Assembly: GCA_030655795.1 (NCBI GenBank)
Contig: JAUSPJ010000316.1
Coordinates: forward strand, 1-6,421
Length of the DNA: 6,421 nt
From: Fidelibacterota bacterium
Lineage (GTDB): Bacteria; Fidelibacterota; UBA2242
Reading direction: 5' to 3'
Of this stretch, positions 1-6,421 are shown one piece after another. How positions within the stretch are numbered: the first letter of the stretch is position 1; every line of letters begins with the position of its first letter. The notes below the pieces were generated by a model. That model ran no database searches. It was not told the DNA's origin and worked only from the letters and a program-made list of their open reading frames with translations. The position numbers were made by a program, and so were the translations under genes.

Positions 1-29
1 AGGCTCATAATCATGAGTCCCGCATACAG

Positions 30-3000
30 TTATTGTCTTGTGCCGGATAATATTTTTTGAATTATCAGACCGATATATCCGCTGCCACTCATTTTACCGG
101 AATATTGAGAAATTTCATAAACATTCATTGAATTCAAAGAACTATACAAATCTTCTTCTTTTTGAGGAGTATCTCTCCAATTAATTCCGGAATCTCTAAA
201 GGCGCCCGTGGAAAGAATGAATGAATTTAAAATCACTTTACCTTTAATATTGTCCTTTTTCTCGAGTTCTTTTATTCGTTTATGCAATAAAATCCGATCG
301 CTGTTTAAGCCCTCATCTTCATTACGCAGCCCATGTGGATCGATAAAGGTTAAGTACTGCTTACCATTTTTAACAATCCAAAGCAGAAAATCAGGATAAA
401 ATCCACCTGAAGTTGAAAAGTAAAATCCAAACCCTTTATTGCGTCCGGCATTGCGTAGCAGATAGAAATTACAATCCTGATAATTGCCCTTGCCTCTTTC
501 TGCTATGATATGACTCTGCAAATGCCGAATAAATTTCGTTTCGCCTTCATTCAAACTATTCGGAAGAGGATTGACGATACGATAATTTTTATTCTGCTCA
601 TCGCAAAGTAATGGTCGAAAAAGCAATCTTTCAAACCAGGCGTTGTTCAAGATTTTGATACCATCATCATAATCTTTAATATTTTCAGGAAAATTCTTAT
701 CTGTTATCACTTTTTTAAATTCTTCCAGCACCTTTTCAATATCGGTAAGTGCATTGCCCTGTGTATCCGTGGTCTCAACTTCCAGATGATAGTCTAAGTC
801 CCGGAAGACCGAATGTTCTTCGGTAAGTTCTTTTACACTGAGATATTCGCTCTCATATACATTCTGACAACGTGTATAAAAACGCTCAATATATTTTTCC
901 AGAATATTACGGGCAATCTTTTGAATATTTTCAATATCCCGCAAAGTCTTTATTTCAATTGGATGGTCTGTTTCAACAATAAACGATATTTGTTTTAAAA
1001 GAGTAAGTAATTGTTCCGCCTGAAATGTCAGATTATGAAATTGCTTCTTCTGCTTGTAAGCCAATAAATCAAGGTATAATCGCTGAAAATCAATACAATC
1101 CATAAACGGCGTTAAATCCGATAGTTCATGGATTTTAACGGAATTTTGATCTTGATGCTGTGCTGTAACAATCAGCCGATTGACTGACAAGTTCAAGGTA
1201 ATTCCCGGTATTTTTCGGTCATATTGTAATTCAACCACTTCCCGCGTCCGGAATAATGGAATTTCAGCCCTTTTTTCCAGAATATTTAATTTGAAATCCC
1301 GGATGGTCTTTTCTCCAACTTTCAACAACTTCACCGGAACAATCACTTCCGTTTTACGGGTTTGAATACCCTCCTTTTCCAAATCTTCTTTGAATCGCCG
1401 CATATAATCGGCATTCAGTCCAAAAATATTCAATTTTTCAACAATTTTGATATTTGCCGGACCATCACCGGTCGTACGCTTTAATGAATTATCTTTACCC
1501 CTGAGTCTGACGCCACGTCCAAACAGCTGAATAATCTGCGCCCCTTCCGACCGACCGAAATTTATCAGCCCGATCGAAGACACCCGATAGCAGTTCCAAC
1601 CTTCGATAAATTTCCGGGCGCCGATGAGCACATTTATCGGTTTTTCAACCTTTGCAGACAGACTTTCAAATAGTGAATTATGAAAACTGTCAACTAAAAA
1701 TTCGATTTCTCCATCAAATCCACTCTTAAATGTGCTGACGTCTCCGATATAGATCAATCCGAAGTAGAAAGAAGAATTGTGGCATTTCAGTGCAATTTCA
1801 CCCGGTGCATTTCGTAGTGTGTAAAGTTCCAGTTTCCCGGGAATATTACAGTTAAAAACCTGCGATATAATTGCGCTATATAATTGATCGCCGGTTGAAT
1901 ATTTGTCAAAAATAAAGTCGAATTTATATTGATAATCCGCTGGAAAAAGACCATTGCCGGATTTTAACCGGTCTAACCAGCCAACGTATTTGTTCTGATG
2001 AGCCAAAAAATCAGCAAAGAACTGCACCAGCAACTTAACGTCGCTGATCACCAGCTCGTTTTCCTTTTTTTCCTGTTGCCCTTTCGCCTGTGGATTAACC
2101 GTATGCCCAACAAAAATCAGCAGCGGATTTTCGATCTGATATTCAGCTGTTACTTCGGGATGTAACTCATAATACAGATTCTGTTGGGCAAAAAGTAACA
2201 GGTTCTGCATCAGATAGCGGTATCTCGTCTCCTGATTATCAATGGCGTTCCGGTCGGAAATAATGTGAATCCAATAATCTTTGCCGTACCTGTCTTCATA
2301 AAAATGCCGGTAAGAATAATCAAAGATAATCGATTTGGAGTAATCGCTTTGTAATTCCCGGTTACTGATATGACCGAAAGTAGCCGAATACTCAAAAGTA
2401 AAGCCATTGAATCCCAGCTTTTCCCGAATGTCCCGCCAGACACCCTCTTCTTTGTCATTGCCTTTATGTCCTTCATCGACAAAAAGAGCGTTATGCTGAT
2501 CAAACTCATCGACATTCACAGTAATGACACCTTTTTCAAGACGGACTTTATGAATATCGATTACCTTGACATGATCGCCGGTTTTATTATTCAGGTAGTA
2601 ATCGGCGTCAACCGAACTTTCATGCAATTCCTCCAGATGCTGTCGGCTCATCTGCTCGCTGGGCGTCAAGAGGATGAAATGATTGGCTTTGACGTTGTAC
2701 TGTTTAATATAATAGCGATATTGCAGAATATTGAAATGCAGCAGAAAGGTCTTGCCGGAACCGGTGGCTTCCCAGAAAGCGATCAAATTTAAGCGCTCCG
2801 GATCGTAATCGACAGCCGCCTCACTTCCGGTGACGCCGTGTTTTCGATAGAAATCCCGCTTATACAGATTTACCCGTTTGGCAAATTCGCCTCTATCGCT
2901 GAAATATTCATCCAGATAGCGTTCCGTGAACAGCAGTGAGAAATACTGATAATACTTAAGATTGATCTTTTCCGCCCGTTGACGATTGATCGTTTCCAGA

Positions 3001-3203
3001 TGCCGGATGATATTCTCATCATATTTTCTAAAACAGTCTATCGGAATGTTTACGCGGTTCGCCAGACTCTGATAAAACAGCGATATATCAGCCGTATCGT
3101 AACGAAATTCATCGCCTTTAAATTTGCCGCGCAGGTCTGTAATATCCGCAAAGCCAAATTCCCGGAGCAGATAATTAAATAATACCAGACGGTTACCAAT
3201 CAT
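30..3203 (-). CDS. res: Type III restriction enzyme Res subunit (SF2 helicase plus nuclease)
   Basis: Restriction subunit that works with Mod: ATP-driven movement along unmodified DNA, then cleavage. 1057 residues, slightly long for a Res subunit. Helicase motifs in order: Walker A A-T-G-S-G-K-T (146-152), L-L-T-P-S (motif Ia, about 178-182), Walker B D-E-G-H (243-246), motif III S-A-T (273-275), and motif VI Q-L-F-G-R-G-V-R-L (559-567) with arginines at 563 and 566. The C-terminal nuclease domain shows F-Y-P-D-F (935-939) and F-I-D-P-H-G-L (953-959), a PD...D-P-H arrangement lacking the usual lysine. The ATG at 3203 follows the nuclease stop by 3 bases, with GGAG 12 bases upstream. The stop is TAA at 30-32. 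The distal third (61-1140) is about 35% GC against about 47% in sampled lines of the helicase part. No frameshift. It could also be called a generic DEAD/DEAH helicase, but the mod neighbour and PD-type C-terminus support Res. Confidence 0.9.
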   Translation of the reverse strand: MIGNRLVLFNYLLREFGFADITDLRGKFKGDEFRYDTADISLFYQSLANRVNIPIDCFRKYDENIIRHLETINRQRAEKINLKYYQYFSLLFTERYLDEYFSDRGEFAKRVNLYKRDFYRKHGVTGSEAAVDYDPERLNLIAFWEATGSGKTFLLHFNILQYRYYIKQYNVKANHFILLTPSEQMSRQHLEELHESSVDADYYLNNKTGDHVKVIDIHKVRLEKGVITVNVDEFDQHNALFVDEGHKGNDKEEGVWRDIREKLGFNGFTFEYSATFGHISNRELQSDYSKSIIFDYSYRHFYEDRYGKDYWIHIISDRNAIDNQETRYRYLMQNLLLFAQQNLYYELHPEVTAEYQIENPLLIFVGHTVNPQAKGQQEKKENELVISDVKLLVQFFADFLAHQNKYVGWLDRLKSGNGLFPADYQYKFDFIFDKYSTGDQLYSAIISQVFNCNIPGKLELYTLRNAPGEIALKCHNSSFYFGLIYIGDVSTFKSGFDGEIEFLVDSFHNSLFESLSAKVEKPINVLIGARKFIEGWNCYRVSSIGLINFGRSEGAQIIQLFGRGVRLRGKDNSLKRTTGDGPANIKIVEKLNIFGLNADYMRRFKEDLEKEGIQTRKTEVIVPVKLLKVGEKTIRDFKLNILEKRAEIPLFRTREVVELQYDRKIPGITLNLSVNRLIVTAQHQDQNSVKIHELSDLTPFMDCIDFQRLYLDLLAYKQKKQFHNLTFQAEQLLTLLKQISFIVETDHPIEIKTLRDIENIQKIARNILEKYIERFYTRCQNVYESEYLSVKELTEEHSVFRDLDYHLEVETTDTQGNALTDIEKVLEEFKKVITDKNFPENIKDYDDGIKILNNAWFERLLFRPLLCDEQNKNYRIVNPLPNSLNEGETKFIRHLQSHIIAERGKGNYQDCNFYLLRNAGRNKGFGFYFSTSGGFYPDFLLWIVKNGKQYLTFIDPHGLRNEDEGLNSDRILLHKRIKELEKKDNIKGKVILNSFILSTGAFRDSGINWRDTPQKEEDLYSSLNSMNVYEISQYSGKMSGSGYIGLIIQKILSGTRQ

Positions 3204-3206
3204 CGC

Positions 3207-4322
3207 TTAGTTTTTCTCCAGTAACCTGCGCAGTTCCTGTTGCAATTTCTGCTTGTCGGGCAGGTAGAGTTGATAGGTTGAGACAAACATCTTATTGGTC
3301 AGATTACCGGTTGCGTATTCCACTAGAATATCATCCTTTGTAGCAGCCAGGATCAATCCGATCGGTTTTCTGTCATCAAGCTGGTTTTCCTCTTTTTCAA
3401 AATAGTTCAAATAGAGGTTCATCTGACCAATGTCTGCATGGGTCACTTCGCCCCGTTTCAAATCAATCAGCACAAAACACTTCAGAATGCGATGGTAAAA
3501 CAGCAGATCGACAAAATAATGCCGATTTGCCAGCGTGATCCGGTATTGCCGTCCTATGAATGCGAAGCCTTTCCCCAGTTCCAGTAGAAATTGCTGCAAA
3601 TTGTCCAGCAGGGCTTTTTCCAGATCGCTCTCTTTATAGAGTTCTTTTTCCGGTAACGCCAGAAATTCGAATATGTACGGGTCTTTGATGGCATCTTCAG
3701 CCGTTTCAACGGCATGCCCTTTCTGCGCGAGTTGCAGAACACCCTTTTTATCCTTGCTCAGCGCCAGCCGGTGAAAGAGACCGGAACTGACCTGCCGCTG
3801 CATCTCCCGAACCGACCAGCTCTCCAACCTGATTTGATTCTCATAAAATTGTCTCTCAAGATCGTTTTCAATTTTCAACAGCTCCTTGTAATGAGACCAA
3901 CTGAAAAGGTGCGACAGTGTCGCACTTATTTGAGATTGGTGTGACAGTGTCAGACGTTTTGGGAATTGTCCAGACAGTGTCTGGATTATTGGGTTTTCAC
4001 GATGTTGAATAAAAAATCCCGACGCTGTCTGGATTTTTTCGTAAACAAGAAAGAACTTGCGAATGGTAAATAAATTGGATCGGGAAAACCCTTTCCCGTA
4101 TCGCGATGTTAAATCCCGGGATAAATTGTCCAGCAGCGCCGCGCCATACTCTGCTTTTTTCTCACCTTGCTGCTCGTACTCCACGATATAGCGACCAATT
4201 TCCCAATAGGTCAAAACCATGGTCTCATTGACCTGCTGCACGGCTTGACGGCGACCGGCGTCCAGCGCTGCGCCGATGCTGTGAATCAGCTGCTCATATC
4301 CGGCTTGCTGCAATTCAGGCAT
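3207..4322 (-). CDS. DUF1016/YhcG-family PD-(D/E)xK nuclease
   Basis: Predicted DNA nuclease of the YhcG (DUF1016) family, 371 residues, near the usual length. The N-terminal domain (about 8-95) has the family's helical look, with L-T-Y-W-E-I-G-R-Y and Y-G-K-G-F-S-R-S-N-L. A repeat-bearing linker (98-138) follows, then the family S-W-S-H-Y motif (141-145) and the nuclease domain (about 155-350). The likely active site is V-D-L-L-F-Y-H (271-277) with I-D-L-K (286-289), plus the following G-Q-M-N and P-I-G-L-I-L segments; D272, D287 and K289 are the candidate metal and catalytic residues. I chose the ATG at 4322 because GAGGA lies 8 bases upstream; TTG at 4337 and ATG at 4331 are in frame but have the ribosome site inside them or touching them. 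It overlaps the mod stop (ATGCCTGA) and ends 3 bases before res. Members often accompany RM and defence genes; the exact role here is unknown and may be accessory cleavage. Confidence 0.92.
   Translation of the reverse strand: MPELQQAGYEQLIHSIGAALDAGRRQAVQQVNETMVLTYWEIGRYIVEYEQQGEKKAEYGAALLDNLSRDLTSRYGKGFSRSNLFTIRKFFLVYEKIQTASGFFIQHRENPIIQTLSGQFPKRLTLSHQSQISATLSHLFSWSHYKELLKIENDLERQFYENQIRLESWSVREMQRQVSSGLFHRLALSKDKKGVLQLAQKGHAVETAEDAIKDPYIFEFLALPEKELYKESDLEKALLDNLQQFLLELGKGFAFIGRQYRITLANRHYFVDLLFYHRILKCFVLIDLKRGEVTHADIGQMNLYLNYFEKEENQLDDRKPIGLILAATKDDILVEYATGNLTNKMFVSTYQLYLPDKQKLQQELRRLLEKN
3216..3219 (-). promoter_or_regulatory. Probable ribosome binding site GGAG for res
   Basis: Minus-strand GGAG lies 12 bases before the res ATG, within the last codons of the upstream nuclease gene. 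The spacing is a little long, so initiation may depend partly on coupling to termination at the TAA only 3 bases before the start. Confidence 0.4.
3909..3925. repeat. 17-base perfect inverted repeat around the first GACAGTGTC core
   Basis: Reads GTGCGACA-G-TGTCGCAC: two 8-base arms that are exact reverse complements around a single central G. It lies inside the nuclease coding region and could extrude as a short hairpin or be a dyad protein site. No T-run follows, so it is not a terminator. Confidence 0.75.
3939..3955. repeat. Imperfect inverted repeat around the second GACAGTGTC core
   Basis: TGACA-G-TGTCA is perfect with 5-base arms. Extended to 17 bases it has one mismatched pair and then two more matching pairs. 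The centre at 3947 is 30 bases from the centres on either side. Confidence 0.55.
3969..3985. repeat. 17-base perfect inverted repeat around the third GACAGTGTC core
   Basis: Reads TCCAGACA-G-TGTCTGGA: 8-base arms, central G at 3977. It has the same size and symmetry as the copy at 3909-3925, but the outer bases differ in a compensating way, so the palindrome is kept although the sequence outside the core is not. Confidence 0.75.
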
Positions 4323-6421
4323 TGGCGACATCCTCAAACATCAGGCGGTAAAATTCCGCTTCGATACTCTGCGCGCCAAAGGCGTTATCGCCATTGCAGA
4401 AGGTCTCCGCATTTTCATCGAACCATTCAGCGGCTTTGATTCTATAGCGCTCCTTCGCCAGATCCAGTTTTTTATCAAAATTCCGCCAGACGATCTGATA
4501 CGCCTGCCCTTTGTGTTCCCCAATAACAATATGATACTCCCGATTATTGTAATCTTCCACCAGGTAGCGCCGCACTTCAATACCGAGCAGGTAGTTAAAG
4601 GTCGTCACCAGGTCAATTTTAATCGGCTGCCGCTCATTGAGTTTTAGAATATCCAGGGTATAATCGAAAGGTCTGGAAAATTTTTCAATATTCATCAGTG
4701 AAACCGAATCCGCCGCCCCCTTGCCCAACAGGTACTGAATCCGATCCCGGAATGAAAACGCCTGCACCGCTTCCGGCGTCTCCCGGAACCTGATATTATT
4801 CAGCGTGTCCTCGTACTGCTCCAATTTCAGGTACTGAAAAATATGCGAATAGCCGTCCATGTCCTGCGGTTTGCCGTTCTTCCAGTTCCGGGTGTACATG
4901 ACCTTCTGGATGCGGGGCTTGGTCACGGTATCGAAATATTCACCCATTTCGACGAGGATATATTTCCGCTGACCGCCATCTTCACGGTTCAAATTAATGA
5001 CAGCGTGACCAGTTGTGCCGGATCCAGCGAAATAGTCTAAGATAAATTGTTCAGATTTAGCACAGGTTGCTGAATCAATACAATCAATAACATTATATAA
5101 TGATTTAGGAAACGAAAATACTTCTTTTCCCATAATGTTGTTGAGAATTTTTGATCCGTAAATATTTGAATTGTACTTTGTATTTGTCCATACTGTTTTG
5201 TAATTGAAATTTGTTTTCGTTCGAATGATGTCCAATATCTTTCGTTTTTTGTTGTATTCTACTTTTAGTTCATCTTTTATCGATTCAACGGTATTCCTTG
5301 CAAAAACCCACTTCCGTTCATTACCTTTTGAATCAATAGGGTATATTTCAATTATACCATCTTCACGAATAACATTCGCACTTGTCGGATGGAACGAATC
5401 ATTACACACATCTCCGAAACCAATTATCTTTCTATTTTTTATATATATTGGATAAAAACAGTTTGCAGCAGCTTCTCTTAAATGATCACCTTTTGACACA
5501 TCCCTCAGCGGTCTTATATCTGCTTGATCTTGTCGATTTTCCAAACCTATATAACGTCCCCCCTTTGGATATATAAAAAAAGCATATTCATGAGTATAAG
5601 AAAAATTATCTCCTTGAATTCCGCCAGGATTATGAACGATACTAATACATGTTTTTTCACTATCTGGGAATAACAGAGCTAGTAAAATACCTAAATTATT
5701 TTGTTCATTTTCATCTATCGCACAAATAAAAACACAATCATTTTTCCGCATTTTTTTATCATTAGCAATTCTATTTTCCATCATCGAAATCCAAGAGGAA
5801 TGTTTATAAGTATTTTTATAAATAATCTCACTGGATTTTGAATTATACGGCGGATCAATATAGACGCACTTAATTTTATTTTCATACTTCTTCTGCAGCA
5901 GATTGAGCGCCTGCCAGTTTTCGGAGTTGATCAGCAGTCCGCCGGTCTGTTCGTCGAGATTGTCAATTCCGCTGAGGGGCCGGTATTTGAGTGGGCGTGG
6001 CAGATATTGAGTGTCTAGCACCAGTTTGTCGTGGGCTTTGATGTAGTCTTTGTCAATCTTCAGGTTTTCGATAAATGCAAGGTCTTGCCAGTTTTTGAGT
6101 TGTTTTTGGTCTTTGTCGGTCAGAATATGTTCGACGATATCATCATAGACTTTTTCCGGTATACGATCCATAGTCATGCAGTAGTCGGACTGGACAACGA
6201 ATTTTTTCTTTTCCCAGAGCCGTTTCTGGAATTCCTCGGTTTCGTGCAGGAAGCTGATGATTTGCAGCGCCAATTCACGAATGGCAGCGGCGGTGAGCAG
6301 ATTGATTTCGATGGCTTTCTGTGCCTGCTCGGGGTTCCAGTCCGGTGAGAGAAAATCCAGGCTGAGGACTTCGTTTTTCAGGAAGTAATCCAGCTCGCGG
6401 GTCAGGAATTTTTTCAGGTTT
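4315..6421 (-). CDS. mod: Type III restriction-modification DNA adenine methyltransferase (Mod), 5' end outside window
   Basis: Mod subunit, which methylates adenine and supplies sequence specificity for Res. The reading frame stays open to the window edge, giving 701 visible residues; TTG at 6273 is not a credible start because 49 in-frame codons of protein-like sequence precede it. From the first visible codon: an N-terminal region (about 1-185) including E-K-K-K-F and a D-R-I-P-E motif, then the catalytic motif DPPY at 189-192 (bases 5845-5856), a variable target-recognition region, and the AdoMet-binding motif FAGSGTT at 464-470 (5011-5031). DPPY before FxGxG is the beta-class order typical of Type III Mod proteins. 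An S-Y-T-H-E-Y stretch and an F-P-K motif before the AdoMet motif also fit this group. The C-terminal 230 residues are probably for Res contact or dimerisation (inference). The stop overlaps the next gene by 8 bases. The middle of the gene is far more AT-rich than its ends. No frameshift seen. Confidence 0.92.
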   Translation of the reverse strand, partial: NLKKFLTRELDYFLKNEVLSLDFLSPDWNPEQAQKAIEINLLTAAAIRELALQIISFLHETEEFQKRLWEKKKFVVQSDYCMTMDRIPEKVYDDIVEHILTDKDQKQLKNWQDLAFIENLKIDKDYIKAHDKLVLDTQYLPRPLKYRPLSGIDNLDEQTGGLLINSENWQALNLLQKKYENKIKCVYIDPPYNSKSSEIIYKNTYKHSSWISMMENRIANDKKMRKNDCVFICAIDENEQNNLGILLALLFPDSEKTCISIVHNPGGIQGDNFSYTHEYAFFIYPKGGRYIGLENRQDQADIRPLRDVSKGDHLREAAANCFYPIYIKNRKIIGFGDVCNDSFHPTSANVIREDGIIEIYPIDSKGNERKWVFARNTVESIKDELKVEYNKKRKILDIIRTKTNFNYKTVWTNTKYNSNIYGSKILNNIMGKEVFSFPKSLYNVIDCIDSATCAKSEQFILDYFAGSGTTGHAVINLNREDGGQRKYILVEMGEYFDTVTKPRIQKVMYTRNWKNGKPQDMDGYSHIFQYLKLEQYEDTLNNIRFRETPEAVQAFSFRDRIQYLLGKGAADSVSLMNIEKFSRPFDYTLDILKLNERQPIKIDLVTTFNYLLGIEVRRYLVEDYNNREYHIVIGEHKGQAYQIVWRNFDKKLDLAKERYRIKAAEWFDENAETFCNGDNAFGAQSIEAEFYRLMFEDVANA
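4331..4335 (-). promoter_or_regulatory. Ribosome binding site GAGGA for the YhcG-like nuclease
   Basis: On the minus strand GAGGA stands 8 bases before the ATG at 4322, good spacing, and lies inside the last codons of mod. It decides the start: the ATG at 4331 would begin within the site itself, and the TTG at 4337 would start before it. The layout suggests reinitiation by ribosomes finishing mod. Confidence 0.6.
5032..5885 (-). other. AT-rich target-recognition block of mod, probable recombination cassette
   Basis: This part of mod lies between the DPPY and FAGSGTT motif codons and should hold the target-recognition domain plus part of the catalytic fold. Counted by hand, 5041-5880 is 256 G+C of 840 (about 30%). 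Sampled flanks are 119 of 240 (4801-5040) and 200 of 420 (5881-6300), about 50% and 48%. Both shifts fall close to the conserved motifs: the last high-GC bases on one side are the FAGSG codons, and on the other the change comes just upstream of DPPY. The frame is intact throughout. Boundaries are approximate (tens of bases). The composition step is seen; the exchange event is inferred. Confidence 0.6.

Larger units (their letters stand above)
3909..4035 (-). repeat. Short in-gene tandem repeat, core GACAGTGTC every 30 bases
   Basis: On the plus strand the 9-base core GACAGTGTC occurs at 3913-3921, 3943-3951 and 3973-3981, exactly 30 bases apart. A degenerate fourth copy, GACGCTGTC, is at 4021-4029, 48 bases from the third. 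In the nuclease frame these encode Q-T-A-S-G, Q-T-L-S-G, L-T-L-S-H and A-T-L-S-H at residues 98, 114, 124 and 134, so unit lengths are 16, 10 and 10 residues. The three intact copies use the same codons (ACA CTG TCn) for T-L-S, more than protein constraint needs. The third and fourth copies also share CTGGATT next to the core. The repeat lies in the linker between the N-terminal and nuclease domains. Confidence 0.85.

Noticed and set aside
4..17. CTCAT-AATC-ATGAG inverted repeat after res as a terminator
   Set aside because: Only 5-base arms, AT-rich, and no T-run on the minus strand; likely chance, and the sequence downstream is not in the window.
2370..2792. Plus-strand open frame of 140 codons opposite res
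   Set aside because: Antisense to the helicase domain with its conserved Walker B and S-A-T motifs; low-complexity hydrophobic translation typical of a shadow frame.
3909..3985. CRISPR-like array because of 30-base periodicity
   Set aside because: The shared core is only 9 bases, there are three copies, and the region is in-frame coding sequence in a conserved gene; it explains itself as a coding tandem repeat.
4335..4337. TTG as the start of the YhcG-like nuclease
   Set aside because: It overlaps the GAGGA ribosome site that is well spaced for the ATG at 4322, and it adds only five residues.
5558..5581. Homopolymer runs in mod (6 C at 5558-5563, 7 A at 5575-5581, also 7 T at 5751-5757) as phase-variation switches
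   Set aside because: Phase-variable Type III mod genes are known, but these tracts are short, the gene is in frame, and runs of this length are expected in a 30% GC block.
6271..6273. TTG as the start of mod
   Set aside because: The frame stays open for 49 more codons to the window edge, and the translation there is coherent and continuous with the domain, so the gene starts outside the window.
6031..6348. Plus-strand open frame of 105 codons opposite the start of mod
   Set aside because: It lies fully antisense to well-supported mod protein sequence, resembles no family I know, and has no visible ribosome site context of its own.

Overview
The window holds one minus-strand operon and almost nothing else: a Type III restriction-modification locus with an extra nuclease gene inserted between its two subunits. 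In transcription order (high to low coordinates) it contains: (1) mod, a beta-class DNA adenine methyltransferase, 3' complete at 4315, with its 5' end running off the window at 6421; (2) a DUF1016/YhcG-family PD-(D/E)xK nuclease, 4322 to 3207; (3) res, a superfamily 2 helicase plus nuclease subunit of 1057 residues, 3203 to 30. Junctions are tight: mod and the nuclease overlap by 8 bases, and the nuclease and res are 3 bases apart, so the three are almost certainly cotranscribed and translationally coupled. The promoter must lie beyond the window. Bases 1-29 lie after the res stop and show no terminator. There is no intergenic stretch over 300 bases, and I see no tRNA, rRNA, CRISPR array or insertion sequence.

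The organism is a bacterium using the standard code, with mid-40s percent GC in the better-conserved parts of these genes. I cannot place it in a phylum from this window alone. RM loci move horizontally, so composition is a weak guide.

Three things stand out. First, mod is a compositional mosaic. The part between its two catalytic motifs, DPPY and FAGSGTT (about 5032-5885), is about 30% GC by my hand count, while sampled flanks in the same gene are about 48-50%. This is what replacement of the target-recognition half by recombination at the conserved motifs would leave. Second, the nuclease gene carries a short tandem repeat whose core GACAGTGTC recurs exactly every 30 bases and sits inside palindromes; it encodes T-L-S repeats in the linker between the two domains. 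Third, the C-terminal nuclease site of Res reads PD...D-P-H, with histidine where a PD-(D/E)xK site has lysine.

Working model (inference): Mod sets the recognition site, Res translocates and cuts unmodified DNA, and the YhcG-like nuclease is an accessory or second effector of the same defence operon, possibly compensating for or adding to Res cleavage.
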